Shown: positions 11,760 to 24,510, counted from the first letter of the stretch. The stretch is DNA of 64,000 nucleotides from Ulota crispa (GCA_963920765.1 OY987244.1:8558501-8622500); one strand, 5' to 3'. Notes: generated by a model not told the origin, from the sequence alone. A program made the numbers and translations.

Positions 11760-13152
11760 CTAAATGTTGGCATTTTTAGCCAAGTGACTTTTATAAAAAT
11801 TCTTTGCTAGCAACAGATGAATTTGGGTTGCTTCAGCCAATATGTTGTTCATTTTGTCTTGCCGTTCCTTTCTTGTTTCTTCACTTCGTGAATTACCTTC
11901 CTCCTCTACTTCTTCCTCTTCTCCTAGTTCTATGAATGGAGTTTCTTCACTTCTTGGATTTTTGTTTTGCAAGTTTTTCATTTCCCTCAATGATAAATGT
12001 AATGAGTGAAACATATCTACTTCATGCATATTTCCTAATGACATGTTAGCTTCATCTTGTAGCTCTTCCTATGCTTCTTTGGCCCAATCCATGGAGAATT
12101 TGTCCTTCTCTAAAATGCATAGGTTGTGAAGACATAGAGAGGCTGCAACAATGTTAGGCACATGTCAAAGTGGCACATCAACTCGCTTTAGTAAAATGCA
12201 CCATCTACCTTTCAAAATTCCAAACTCCCTTTCTACAGCCATACGTGTGCTTGATTGGATGAAGTTCCAATGTGCTTTACTTCTCCTTTGAATAGAGAAT
12301 AAAACTAAGGCCTCATAGGATATGCAGCATCACCAATGAATTTGTAGGGTAAAAAGGCACCTTTCATGGTCCTCTTCCCAATTTAAGATTTTTGAAAAAA
12401 AGGGCCCAATCATGAATCTGGCCAACCCAACCAAAATCATAGTCCCAAAACTTGCATTTTGCATTTACAACCCCTTGTACCAAACAAGAATAATATCCCT
12501 TTTGGCAATGGTATGCTACAGGATCATGAGAAGGTGCCAAAATAGGAATATGGCTACCATCTATAGCCCCTAAAGTATAAGAGATGCCATGCAATGCCTC
12601 AAACCCCTTTAGTATCTCTTTCATCCAAAGAAGAGTAGGTTTCTTAAAAACTAATGGTCCCAAATGAATTTTAATGGCCTCACAACATTCTCTTACAATG
12701 ATATAAGTTGTGCTCAAACCTATGCCAAATAAATCACCAATTGTTTGCAAAGAATTGCCAATTGCCAATCTTGAAAGAGTTATTGCAATCCTTTGCTCCA
12801 CACTAATACTTTTTCTGAAATGTGTATCCTCTTTCTTCAAAATATGGCCTAAAAGAGTACACAAATATTGAAAAGTAGATGTACTCACCCTCATCCGCTT
12901 TTGAAATTCACCATCTAAAGAAGATCCCGTAAGTGTTTGCTCCAAAAAACCTCCATATCTCTTAAATTGCCAACATACCCTCTGAGAAACCCTCCTCCTC
13001 CGTCTTTGGGCAGTATACATTGCCATCATCATTGCTTGGGCATTGTGCTGAAAAATTGCAAGTTTTTGCAATGCCAAAATGCCCACAATGACATACTTCA
13101 AAACCATGAAAATCGAAAATAGAACAAGAGTGTGCTCTTTGTTGAGTTCCAT
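11760..13152 (-). pseudogene. PIF/Harbinger DDE transposase gene, decayed
   Basis: It encodes the catalytic transposase of the element (DDE_Tnp_4 type). The likely start is ATG at 13152 (MELNKEHTLVL); the open frame runs on upstream to 13392, but those codons lie in the terminal repeat and its flank. Motifs in order: RLAIGNSLQTIGDLFGIG (helix-turn-helix-like), GAIDGSHIPI with the first Asp, FGWVGQIHDW near the second Asp, GDAAYPMRP, and AVEREFGILKGRW with the catalytic Glu (codon at 12231-12233). The frame stops at 12364, and the later motifs lie in other frames broken by more stops. An acidic Glu-rich C-terminal region ends at 11760. This copy cannot make the whole enzyme. Confidence 0.85.
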
Positions 13153-13397
13153 GATTGGTGAAGGTGAGAGAAGGATTTTAGAGATTGTAAGGATACATGT
13201 AGGACTACACAAGGGTAGAGGTTTGACAAATGTTATGGGGTTGACTTTTGGAGGCTTCACACCAAGGTGGGCCAAGGCATTAACAAACAATTTTTTATTA
13301 ATTTTTTTCAGCCCATTTTGTTGGCCCCTCACCAAAATTTGGCCACTCAAATCCACGGCCTCTCGACTTGACCAGTCATGGTGTGAAGCCACCCTTA

Positions 13398-14588
13398 AGT
13401 ACCCTCATAGTTCCCTTTAAATACCTAAATATTTGAAGAATACAATCTCATGGGAGCAAATGAAATTTAAATATAACCCCTGGCCATGTCATATGGCAAA
13501 TTGGATCAAGGTTAGAATTAAACCCTCTGGTGCAAACACTCAATGAGAATTTGAAGTTTTATCCTCATAAGTTTTGTGTTTCCTCATTTGGTGTAAACGT
13601 ACTGTAAGAGTGAGGGGGAGCATGAGAGCATGAGGGGGACGCATTTAGATCTAGAGTTTTTGAAATTACGATTCAAGAAGATTCTAAACACAAAATTTTC
13701 ATCTTTACAAGCTTTTGTTCATCCATCTAAATTTGATTTGATTTAGAAAGATTTGCACAAACATCATTGAGCATTCAATGATCAAATTAGTCACATGGTT
13801 GATGAATAGATCAAAATAGTTTTCTAAGTATGCTTGACATACTTCCTGAGTCATTGAGCTGTAAACTTTAGAAATCATTTACTCTCCACATTGTAAATGC
13901 CTACATGCTTAGGGTTAAAGGACTCTTGTAGTGGTGTGCATTACATGAATTGCATTGTAATAAGAAGGTGGGAATCCCACCTCGGGGAGAAATTTCAACT
14001 TCACTGGCTAAAATCCAGCATTTCTCAATTTCAACCAGATTTTCACTAGCATGGATGGGTTATTCTTTGTAAAATTTCTAAAAATATATTATAATATTCT
14101 ATAATTAGATTTTGGGAGAAAAATAGCCGGTTTTATATCTAGTAGTTTCATTTTCAACGTGCTTTTTTGCAATTTCAACTGGCTCACAATATACTAACCG
14201 CCGGTTCTCCCGGATCATTGGGTGGGATGATCCAAAAGTAAGCCAATACATATTCTGGATATTTTGTTAAAAGAATATTCAACAACAAGTTTGCATTGTG
14301 TACATATTCCAAAATGTTCAACATTGAAAAGTTGAGACTAGGTTCAAGACTAGAAGATCTACCCACATATAAATATCTTACTATTGATTTTTATAACATT
14401 GAAATGCTATTTCTGAATCTCGTTAATTTTTGAAGAGATTTCTGTGTTTTATCATTTAAAAAATTAAAGCTCCTTGACAGAGAATCAAGGATCTTAAAGG
14501 AATTTAACTAGACAGGAAAGCAAAAAAAAATTAATATTATTTTTCGTTGGTTAAAACATGCATAATGAAGGAAACACGGAGAAGCATG
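13398..14588. other. Intergenic DNA
   Basis: No gene recognised. A block at 13993-14056 (ATTTCAACTTCACTGGCT and ATTTCAACCAGATTTTCAC) recurs, diverged, at about 21005-21065, so an old repeat is present whose ends I cannot place. Confidence 0.4.
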
Positions 14589-14602
14589 CACGTGTACACG
14601 TG
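14589..14602. promoter_or_regulatory. Double G-box palindrome
   Basis: CACGTGTACACGTG is a perfect 14-nt palindrome made of two CACGTG cores, the binding site of plant bHLH/bZIP factors. It lies about 240 bp upstream of a run of open frames (14829-15126) that I cannot identify. Its promoter role is inferred only from the motif. Confidence 0.4.
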
Positions 14603-15232
14603 TATCCACCAAATCACACTAGTACTGGCAAATCTAATGCTTTTTCCAAGAGACTTGGCTATTTCATCCATTTTTCAGCCAGTTATTTTAGTGTTATGGT
14701 TGCCACTGTCAAAACGAGGTAACTAAAGATTGTTGTAAAAAATTGCCTACGAAAATGGGCTGCTTGCAAAGTCGAGAGTCTGGCTGCAGACATTAGGCTT
14801 CATACTTCTGGAGTCAAGAGAATAGACATTGCCAAGGTATTCTGGAGTACTGTACAGAATATTCTCATGTTTTGAAAATCCCAGAAATGCTTACAACTCA
14901 GAGTTGCCATATGTTCACAAATATTTTGCATTCAACTGTCCCCGGACGCTCCGAGTTTTTCCCTCAAAGGGGCTTTTTCAAATATTTTGTATTCAACCAT
15001 GCACTTGGGGAGCATACTTCCAAGTGCAGGAAATGTTGGCTGAAGTCCAAGACCTACGTTGGTGTTGATAAAACATATTTTTACATGGGCAAACAAAAGT
15101 TTTGTTGGTCACGTCCATATGCATAATTATGGAGGATATAAGTGAAAGAGTTGGAATACCTTGTTGTCAATTTTTTAAATTGTACTATGTTCACAAATGC
15201 GTTGACATCAATTCCTTCGTAGAGTCATACAA

Positions 15233-15562
15233 GTGGATTTTTTAGTCCAATCCGGATACAAAATATATAAGTTATTGTTCAAAAACTCTCAACAACACAT
15301 TTCCAATGGTGTAAACATGCTCCTTATGAAACCAACGTCAAATTTTAGTAACAGTCATAGCATTTTGTATGATATTTATGACCTTCTACTGCTGGTCACA
15401 TTCAGTGGCCAAATTCGGCCTTTTGCCAGACAGTCAGACTTCCATGCATGGCTACCAGGTCTACTATTTGTGAATTCCCATACTTTATCAGAATCAGACT
15501 CACAAATAAATCCGTCAGAAAGAGCTAAACAATTTATCAAAACTTGTTGGAAGTATTTATAG
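15233..15562 (+). CDS. Uncertain 109-codon open frame
   Basis: ATG at 15233 opens a 109-residue frame (MDFLVQSGYKIYKLLF... ending FIKTCWKYL). It is among the longer frames outside recognised transposons. It has no motif I know, no signal peptide and no membrane helix beyond a short hydrophobic run near residue 50. A 115-codon frame lies opposite it. It could be chance, or an exon of a gene starting near the G-boxes at 14.6 kb. Confidence 0.15.
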   Translation: MDFLVQSGYKIYKLLFKNSQQHISNGVNMLLMKPTSNFSNSHSILYDIYDLLLLVTFSGQIRPFARQSDFHAWLPGLLFVNSHTLSESDSQINPSERAKQFIKTCWKYL

Positions 15563-15805
15563 GTGTTGATAGATTTTGTAGCTAAGTTATACAAAGAAAG
15601 TCTGTAGTACATGTTAGTAAATCGAAACTGTTCTTGACTTTTGACTAGTACAAACAACAAACACAGTAAGGTAGGAGGCTCTAATTCGGAGCGGTCATTT
15701 TGAATGAACCATGGAGAGATCATAAAAACAGTGCAGAGAGGTTTTTAAATGGATCACATTTTTTATGTTCAAATATTGTAATTGTGCATGCTTCATTTTA
15801 GGAAC

Positions 15806-16054
15806 TTAATCCGTAAGCGCACAGTCTTTGAACCTAAAATGTCCAACATGCTTGCAATCAAAATGCTCTTGTGAATTGAAAAATACAATCCACAAGATCG
15901 GACCATATGAATTGTTAGTGGAAAGCGTCTCCATTGTGTTGGGCTCAATTGGAGGTAGTTTCATGGAAGGAGCAATGAGATTATATTGGTAAAAATTGTA
16001 TTAACCTAGCTTTTTGAGAGACATTATAATGTCTCTCGGGCGCTCAAGGGTTAA
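15806..16054. mobile_element. TTAA-flanked short element, 'GGGCGCTC' family, copy 1
   Basis: TTAA at 15806 and 16051 bound 249 bp ending CGGGCGCTCAAGGG. A GAGACATTATAATGTCTC palindrome lies near the right end. The 35699-35946 copy is the same element in reverse orientation and one base shorter. It is non-coding. Confidence 0.75.
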
Positions 16055-16590
16055 GAGAGTGACATGAGCCATTGTTGAGTGTGCTTATTGGACATAGTTG
16101 TGTTCAAATTTGTCTTTCAGTATAATATAAATACTTGATGTCATACTAAAATAAATGAAAACTTGTTCTCAATCATGATTTGAGTATTAGAATATGGAAT
16201 GGGTGCTTGCACGCTTTAAGAGCCTTATTGGAGCATCCTTGGCTTTGTAGTTTATAGTGGTTGCTTTTAGGACTCATGTGCTCCATTTACAAGTCGCCTT
16301 TGCATCATGAATGCTACCACCTATGATCAAGAGTAGCTACCTATGCACCTTTTGCTTTGATAAATTGTAGTTAATTCATACTAACTCAAAAATTAAATGG
16401 CCATAGAATTATCTCTTCTTTGACTTTCTACCAAAAATGTTTCCATTTTACCAAGCTGCCCTCCTTTTTCCACAAAAGCTCACTTTCCCTTAGTTGCTCC
16501 ATTTACAAGCCCTATTTTTCCCCGTAAGGGGTTTTTTGTAAATGCAAAAGTATCGTTATGGTCTTGAAAATTGCTTTGGATTGGGGTTTG

Positions 16591-17334
16591 TTAACCCTTA
16601 GAGGACGGGTTTACAACCATGGATTTTCTATGGAATTACAATCATCTTCTAGAAGTGATTTTGGCAATGTAATTAACATCAAAATTCAATGCCTCCATTT
16701 TAGTAGAAGAAGGTATGTGCATACTACTTGTATAGAAAATATTCATAGATTTTGATGAAATATTGAAATTATTGTAGTTTTTTTAAACAAATGTTAAAAA
16801 AAATCAATTACAAAGTGCATTCAATTATGCAATTTTTTTTACCATGGATGCAATTCACAATGAAGATCATCATGGTGGAATTTTTCTTCCCATGTTAATA
16901 GACTTAAAAAAAGTAGCCATCCCATGGTAATAGGTGTTCAACTTAGGAATTGTGATAATAATATATTTTTCAAAAAATACTTTTTTCCAAAAACTTAAAG
17001 AACAAGAAGAAACTAGATTTGGTAAACTTTTTATTGCTAGTTAAGCTCAAACTCAAAACACATCATCTTAAGAGCTCACACTAAGTTTTGGTAAAAGACC
17101 CTCAAAACTTAAAATACACTACACATGGGTGTATCTTTACTTACTCAAATGGCAAGTGGGACCCTTGTTTGAACATTGTACATGCAAAAGCTATCCATGT
17201 ACTATACATGTACTAGATTACATTATGTATATCTCAGTAGAATGTAGGATGAGAAACAATGTTATTCCACTTCCACAATAACATTTAGTCATTTAAAAAG
17301 CCATAAAATAGTCTCAACGACATTGAAAGGTTAA
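16591..17334. mobile_element. Possible TTAA-flanked element
   Basis: TTAACCCTTAGAGGACGGG at the left fits the superfamily ends. The proposed right end (ATTGAAAGGTTAA, 17322-17334) is a weak match, and no second copy was found. The boundaries are tentative. Confidence 0.3.
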
Positions 17335-17626
17335 TGTTTGGAAGTATATTCTTTTGCATCTCTAATGAGCTAGAAATGTACACATGATTAAGAGCATTTA
17401 TCACTTGTCAAATTTGACACACTAAAAGTTTACATCAAATTTTTATGAGCTCTAAAACTTTTATCCCCACTTTTTCTTACCAAATGTGCCTCATAAATCA
17501 TCACTCGATAGTGATTTGAAATGCCATTGCTTGACACACTACGATTGCGCAGCATGGGAACATTTCAAGGGGCAGAAGCACTTGATATCCAAGTTTGGCA
17601 GTGTGCCGGACCCTAGAGAATCACTA

Positions 17627-18595
17627 TTAACCCCCAAAGGACCAAGGGTGTTTTTTGAGAAAAAATCTCAGAAACTGCCGACTTGAAGTGCATTGTCCAA
17701 AATTGAAAATATAAACTTTTTTTCTCAACTCCAACCGTACAAAAGTGTGTCAAATATATGAATTAATGTGTGCAAAAAATTTCAGCCCATTTGATCGCAC
17801 GGATCGTAAGATTATAACGCTTGAAGTGAGAAAAAAAGCTTTTTTTCATTCCTGCAAAACAAGGTCAGTAGACTTTGAATCTTTGTAGAGTAAAAATTTT
17901 GGTCTACACAAATTTGAGCTTTTTGACCATTCACAAGTAAATGATGTTAGGTTCACTCATGAAAATTTTCAAATGCAAAGATAGAATCTAGATTATTCTA
18001 AATCACCATGCAATGCAAGGAGGTTTAGTGAATTGGCAATACATTAGTCATTCTTTCATGATTTCTTGTGCAATGAGGAAGTTTTTTATTTGAAATCTTG
18101 AAATGTGAAAAGTTAGAGACAATCATTTGGAATATGTGAAAAAAAATTTCAAGAGTTTTGAATTTCTAAATTGAAAGATAATAGAGCCTAAAGTTAGAGG
18201 ATTTTTTTTTTTTTTTCTTGAAACTACCCAAACATAGTTAACAAAGTTTGACTCCCTTATAAATGTGATGTGAGAGTTTGATTATAATTACTTTTTTGCC
18301 AATTGTACATTATACATTTTTAGTTACATACTTGCCAAATTTCAAAAGTTGATGAGAGTTTTAACATAAGATTCTCCAAAGATGCCCAAGCTGCCCAAGC
18401 TGCCCAAATTCTTTTGGGTAACATAACTTTTGAACTGGGCATCTGATTGAGGAAAAAATTTCACCTCCACTTACAAGATACATATTTGCACCTTGTGTAA
18501 CAATTTTGAGAACATCCAATAAAAATTAACTTCATATAACCCTACCCAAATTCTCAAATGGCTATTGAACAGCCACTTGATCCTTTAGGAGTTAA
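17627..18595. mobile_element. TTAA-flanked element, long family, copy 2
   Basis: TTAACCCCCAAAGGACCA opens the element and TGATCCTTTAGGAGTTAA closes it (969 bp). The interior shares phrases with the other long copies, such as GGATCGTAAGAT about 175 bp from the left end and GCCCAAGCTGCCCAA near the right. There is no coding frame. Confidence 0.75.
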
Positions 18596-18894
18596 GATGT
18601 TCAAAGCTAATAAATCAAATCAACAACACACTCAAAATACACTTTATTTCATTAGGATAATAAGGGCTTTTTTACACTAGTGACCAATAAATGTAACCAA
18701 AACATTTGAAGCATTCAGTTGTGATTGGAGGAGAAGAAACAATTTATCCATTCTCACTTTTTTTCCACTAGTTACCATAAATGAAGAGAAACAAGACTCC
18801 AAATGGATGATGAGATGGCGTATAGTCCTGCTTGTCTTAAAAGGAATAAAGTTTTATGATTACCCAAAATTGCGGCAAAGCAATCTCTAAAGGT

Positions 18895-18950
18895 TCTCTT
18901 GTTAAACTTTTAGGATGACCAATCTCTTGTTAAACTTTTAGGATGACCAA
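18895..18950. repeat. Tandem duplication, 28-bp unit
   Basis: TCTCTTGTTAAACTTTTAGG followed by ATGACCAA occurs twice in direct tandem with no differences, which suggests a recent duplication. Confidence 0.9.
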
Positions 18951-18952
18951 GC

Positions 18953-19228
18953 TAGCGTTTAATTAGTTGGCGAATTTTTGCCTAAATCTTACCTCAAAAG
19001 TTAGCTAGCTACCATAACACTAAGAAATCAGCGTGAAAAACTCAATGAAATTGCCAAATTTTTCCTGGAGCAAATCCCAATTTATCAAAATTTAGATAAA
19101 AGTAGCTTATATTAGAAGTTTTTTGGATGAATATCTGTGTATCATTCATTTGTTCCAATTTTAACTAAAATTTTCCTTACCTACCTGCATTCTGGAATGT
19201 TGGTCGCTCTACCCTGACGAAAACCCTG
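18953..19228. mobile_element. hAT-like MITE, diverged copy
   Basis: It shares an ordered set of motifs with the hAT-type MITEs at 45469-45754 and 50961-51265: GGCGAATTTTTGCC near the left, AGTAGCTTATATTAG and TTGGATGAA in the middle, GGTCGCTCTACCC and AAACCCTG at the right. The left end has lost the CAGGG start and no target duplication is seen, so it is older than the other two. Confidence 0.55.
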
Positions 19229-19780
19229 ATGAAAACAAAAATTAAATCCTGGACCAAGCTGTTTCAAGAAAGTTGATTGGTCTATATTGTCAATCTTTAA
19301 TGCTACTTACTACTGGAGATGCTATTTTACTATTGTTTTACTACTATAAACGCAGCTTTTATTGTTCATAAGCTATTTTATTGCTAACTTGTTATTTGAT
19401 TGCCAAAAATATATTTTTCTGGTTATTCCAATTTTGTTGCAATGAAAAAATCTTATTGAAGTACTTAATGTCGTAAATGATGCTTTCTTTTTAATGTCAT
19501 ATTTTATATATGCTAATTCCAATGTAAAAAGGCATTAAAATTATGGCATGGTCATTTTCTAGTGAGTGTCAATGAGTAAAGCTTCAAGAGAAAATTTTGT
19601 ATGCTTCTTAGTTACAAGTTTTTTTCCTAATCTCTTAGCATCCTAATTTTTGAAATTTTACTAGGTGTGGCAAAAAAAAAGAGAGAGGGAGAGTAGGAAT
19701 AAAGAGAGTAAAATTGAGGGAAAGTATAGAATAAATAGTCAAGCATGTTTTTTTAGTTCTCACGGGATTGCTCTATGGAA

Positions 19781-20032
19781 TGCTAATTTGTGAGTGGAGA
19801 TCCGTTAGTTATGAGCAATGAGTAGTGAGCTTAGATTTTTTGTCAAAATATTAGAATTCACCTATAATTATGTATATAAAGTTCTATAATTGTACATTTT
19901 CTCAACTATAATATTTTGAAAAACTAACAAATTCTTTGATTTTTTCATTGATTTTGAGTTGAAAATTAGTTCCTGCTCATAGAATCTTAGCTCACCACTC
20001 ATGGCTCACCCTTTTACGCTCACAAAATAGCC
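19781..20032. repeat. 'GTGAGC' inverted-repeat element, copy 2
   Basis: Second copy of the repeat at 8941-9174. AGTGAGCTTAGATTTTTTG is nearly identical in both, and the right side ends in repeated CTCAC words. It is non-coding. Confidence 0.6.
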
Positions 20033-20108
20033 TTCACCTGTCTAGACCACTCTATATTCATTGTTGAAGACGACCGATTGATGATAGCATTGGCTTGGTC
20101 CCGACCGA

Positions 20109-20217
20109 CCCTTGACCAAAAATTACAACCAAGAAAATATTTGGACTGGTTCTTGGTCACAACCCCTGACCAAAAACCATAACCACAAGAATCATTTGGA
20201 CCGGTTCTTGGTCACCA
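20109..20217. repeat. Tandem repeat, about 54-bp unit, two copies
   Basis: Two adjacent units share CCTGACCAAAAA-like starts and GGTTCTTGGTCAC ends, differing at scattered sites. Confidence 0.75.
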
Positions 20218-20369
20218 ACGAAAGAGACCCTAAGAATTACACAGCCAAGCAGTGTTCATGCTATAGTAAATTAATTAATTAATTGGCTCCCTTCCGGTTG
20301 GTCTACTACTTCTGGAGGAGTTGCGTGCTGTGAGTCATAGCACAGTGGCCAGTGTTCACAAATGTGTTT

Positions 20370-20500
20370 GGGTGCATTCACACTTGGTGTTAAGAGAGGC
20401 AATATGAATAGATATGAATGCAGTCTAAAAGTGTGTCCAAATGCATCTAATTTTTCTTTGCTACTACCGCTTTTAACACCAAGTGTAAACATATCCTTAA
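20370..20500. repeat. Short foldback
   Basis: CACTTGGTGTTAAGAG near 20381-20396 is complementary to CTTTTAACACCAAGTG at about 20470-20485, with partial pairing outside. It is a probable small MITE remnant. Confidence 0.5.
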
Positions 20501-21561
20501 AGGTATGATTATCAAACATCTTTACAAAATATTTTTAAAACAATAGTGTTAAACTAGTTGGCACATATAGCATTGTAAGTAGAAATTTGGGATATCAATG
20601 ATAATCATAGTTTGGGATTGTCAATGGTGCTTGCCTCTTATTGTCACTAATTTCTAGGTTGCATGCTCTCTACTTACACTTTCTGTACGTAAACCACCAC
20701 ATAGATGCTTCCCGTTCATTCCCTGGGCGGATTCTATTGCAAAATTAGGGGTTTTGAAGCATTTTGCAGGAAAATCCAAGAAAATTGGGGATTATGGATT
20801 CTTCATTAGGGATTATGAATTCTTCATCTAGAACTCATAAATTCGTCCACATTCCTGCAATGGTGTACAATAAGCAATGCCCCTTGTTATTGAGGATTGT
20901 GCAAAATAAAGGGCCTCCTTATTGGGCTCCAAGCTCCTTGTTGGCTCTTTATTTTGCGCAATCCCCCCTCCTCCGACATTGCCCTATACTTCAAAGTTTG
21001 GGAATGAATTTCAACTTCCCTGGCTAATGTCAAGTATTTCCCGTTTTCAACCAGGTTTTCACATTGATTATTTTTTATATTTATACCGTAATACACCATA
21101 AATTTTTTTTTGTAGAACTTCAATGGTATTTTGTGTGCTGTATTCAAATTCATCCAATATTTTAGAATTTCAATTGACTGGGAATACATTAAATGCCACT
21201 TCTCCCCAAACATTGCTTCAAAGTTTTTTGATCTAGTTTTTGAATAAAATTCCGTATTCCACATTTATGCTCAAGTTTGCAAAGGTGTGTTGTCTGAGTT
21301 TCAATGCTTTTCACTCTTACCCTTCAGTGACATACTCAGCCCCACGAGCCTCATGATATTCTCATAATATTTCTTTGTGCAAGAGGATCACTTAGTTGTG
21401 GTAGGCTGGTAGCCTATGCAAGAGTCTTTCAATTCACCTCACTCCAAGTCATTCAATGTACTCATAAGCAGTAAACATATTATTGTTTGCATAGGTTACG
21501 CTTTGAGACCCACACTCGGATTAACTTGTCATAAAACAACAAGTTAAACCAAGTGAGGGAC

Positions 21562-22484
21562 TTAACCCCTAAAGGTCTTCGTTTTTTTTTTTTAAATAAC
21601 TAAAAACTACCACATTTAGGAGAATGAGTAGAAAGGTAGGAAAATAGTTGTTTTTGAAAATCCAATCATAGAATGTTGTCATAGATTACGGGAGGTATTT
21701 GTTGAAAAAAATTTAACTCATCTCAAATGGAGAGGAGTAAGATATTGACATCTGAAGGTAAAGATAAAAAGCTTTTTCTTTTCCTGTCTAATTTTTTAAT
21801 TTTTTGATTGTCCTTATAGTAAAATATTACTCTACACAAAGTTGAGATTTAATTGCTCCATGTAGAAGACTAGGTTAGGTATTTGTGGGAGAATTTTCAA
21901 ATGAATTGGAGGTGTAAAACATACTTCAAAAAATCTTTGAATGTTGAAAGGTCACTAAAATTTGCAAACACACTACGCAAAATTGAAGGATTATATAAAA
22001 TTCAAAAGTTTGGATTGCACATATCCTAAAGGTAAAAAACAAGGAATGTTAGCTCACTACAAATTGGCAAAAAAATAAACTAAAAAACAAATACACAAAT
22101 TGCTCACATATTTAAAATAATTTTTTTTACAAGGGGCAAAAGGAATGGAGGGTTGGAAGTTCTCTAACACAAGCTCCTTCCACTCCACTTCCCTTTGCGT
22201 AAGTGTCCACACTTTGTGCCCATCAAGGCTAACCCTCTTTGGAATCAACATCTATACATAAGAGAGGCCTTGCCCAAATTGCCCCTCCTCCCTTCTTTTG
22301 ATAAATTCTTGCATACCTTCTTTTCTAAATGTTGGAATGAAGAAAAAATGAGATGCCCACGTAGGTTTTTGAATTCCCATTTTCAATGAAAAGTTAAAAA
22401 AATTGTTCAAACTAGTACAACTATAGGTACATTCCCAAAATTCCTATTTGTAGCTCAAGAAGATAATGGTATTTTAGGGATTAA
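21562..22484. mobile_element. TTAA-flanked element, long family, copy 3
   Basis: TTAACCCCTAAAGG on the left and TTTTAGGGATTAA on the right bound 923 bp. GGTACATTCCCAAAATTCC near the right matches the subterminal motif of the other long copies. There is no credible open frame. Confidence 0.75.
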
Positions 22485-22765
22485 GAAAACTCAATATAGA
22501 GACGTGAACAAAAAGATCCATTCTTCACTCAAACTCATGCCATGTAATTAATTCTTCACCAAATCTAAAACTAATTACACATTTTAAAAGCATATAAAGG
22601 GGATATAATATGCAAGAAAATTTGAAGAGTAAGCTATTCCAACTCTATGCTTTTATACCAAATGCAATTATGCACTATCAAACATGCTATATTTATCAAC
22701 TTCTAGTCTTCCACCAAAAGTTTTTTAGCTTTTAACTACCTTTTAGTGTTTAAAATTGCCTCAAC

Positions 22766-23666
22766 TTAACCCCTTAGGCCCGGAGGAGGTAGAAACTACC
22801 TTCTTAGGTTTTGAAATGAAATTTAGGTCTGTTATCAATTTTGGATCAGGGGTTGACCAATTACAAACATGTAAGGAATGAAGTCTATTTTCACTCGCAC
22901 TTGTTTGATCAAAGTTAGGAATTACATCTTGTTGTAGAGAGAGTGATTCATCAAAAAATTTGAGTGTTAAGTACAAATCACTCACTGAAACACCAACAAG
23001 AGGATGACATCACTTGACGTCTTTAGGGACCAAGTAAATAGTGCCATGACAACAACCAACCCAATTATTCTTTGGCTTTGCACACCCTACTTGAGCTTTT
23101 TAGTCCTTTTAGCATTGCACGGTCAAAATTACTTGTATACTATCACACTTCATTTGAAAAAACACATGGTCATAGATCAATACTATTCAAATAGCTTGTC
23201 TAGTTGGATTTTCTAACCATGCAAATCTCATTTTTCTAGAAATGATCAAGATTTTATGATCTTTTCCACAATTTCTGCACCCTTACCACCCATGCCTTTC
23301 CTTCATCTAATACAGCAAATGGTACAACTTTTTCTCAAAATCTTAAGTTCAAGTGCTTCAACATATCACATATGAGAAAAGTCCACAATTTCAAAATCTA
23401 ATTTAATGGTAGTTGCTTGTAGGAGCCATTCATTCAACTTGTACAATCCAAACTTAATCCAATGCACCACCTTTCACTTAACCAATGTAGCACATATCAT
23501 AAGCAAATAGGTCCAAAAAATCTATGTGCTTATCTTCCAAGAGTGCAGTTTACATTGGTACAGTTGGATTGTGCTTTTTACATCTAAGTGAATTGCAAAA
23601 ATGCTTGAAGCAATTAGTTTCCAAAAGAATGACCAGCTCGGAAAGCAGGCGGCCCTAAAGGATTAA
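22766..23666. mobile_element. TTAA-flanked element, diverged long family
   Basis: TTAACCCCTTAGGCCCGG opens and GGCGGCCCTAAAGGATTAA closes a 901-bp stretch. The ends fit the superfamily, but the interior lacks the GTAGGATCTTGTA motif. It contains only short frames. Confidence 0.6.
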
Positions 23667-23756
23667 GTAAGCCCCTTGTAGATAGAAAGAGGGACACAAT
23701 GCACTCAAACTTGACATGAATCAAATGAGAAGAAGTGTTAATAAAAAACATTTGAA

Positions 23757-24510
23757 TTACCCTTAAGCGCCCTAGCGACCAGATTATGATTGGTCTAGAT
23801 TTCAAAGGCATGTTTGTGGTACTCGATCTAATTTTTTGATCTTGCTATAAACTACAACTATGAAGGCATTCAAGTTGTTTATGTCAATGGAGTAATGGCA
23901 AGGAAAGTCAAATGTTGTACAAGTGTTGCAAGAGATTTGATTGGGTGAAATGCCATACGGGGCGTGGTGGCAGGCAACATCTTACAAGCTACAACCGGTC
24001 AATATCCCATACAAGCTTCCTTGTGTAAGCTTTGCAGTAGCGGGGAAGTTATTGGCAAAGGGTTCAAGCATGTTCTAAACCCTTATTATGGCAACCTAAA
24101 CCGACTCTGCCGGTCATTGTTTTCTATGCAATAGCCATTTGAAACCCTAAAACTTGACATAAAAAGAAGCTCAATCTTCAAAAATTTACAAGTGTGTGCA
24201 TTCACAGCAAATCTTGCTACTCACAAAATTTGAGATGAATCCGGGAATTTTGTAAAAATCATCAAATAGTAACTACCTACCAAAAATTGAGGTTTTGTCA
24301 TCACGTGTTGTTTGATCAAATGTTATAATCTCCCATCTCTTGCGGTGAATTGTTCCCAAAATTTGTAAGCCATTTTCTAAGTAGGTATTCCATTATTTTC
24401 AGTGGTCACTTTTTGTGGATCATCCGATTGAATGAGATATGATGCATCAAAGTTGTCAATCTCCAAAATCCCTAATTTTGGTGAATACGGCATGGGCACT
24501 CAGTGGTTAA
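23757..24510. mobile_element. TTAA-type element, 'AAGCGCCC' family, copy 1
   Basis: The right end GGCACTCAGTGGTTAA carries TTAA, and the left end TTACCCTTAAGCGCCC is slightly altered. The 754-bp interior matches 46396-47179 in reverse order over most of its length (for example TTCAAGTTGTT and CTTACACAAGGAAGC read on opposite strands). Confidence 0.7.

Larger units (their letters stand above)
9507..13394. mobile_element. PIF/Harbinger transposon, nearly full length, decayed
   Basis: The ends are inverted repeats starting GGGCAGCTTCACACTATGG (left) and ending CATGGTGTGAAGCCACCC (right). They are flanked by the 3-bp target duplication TTA (9504-9506 and 13395-13397), the PIF/Harbinger signature. 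The 3888-bp element carries the two expected genes in convergent orientation: a Myb/SANT-like gene (+) and a DDE transposase gene (-). Both are damaged. A MULE-like MITE sits in the left part. An internally deleted relative lies at 37431-37986. Confidence 0.95.

Noticed and set aside
13153-13392. Upstream 80 codons of the transposase open frame as true N-terminus
   Set aside because: They run through the subterminal and terminal inverted repeat into the element's edge; the ATG at 13152 is a more likely start.
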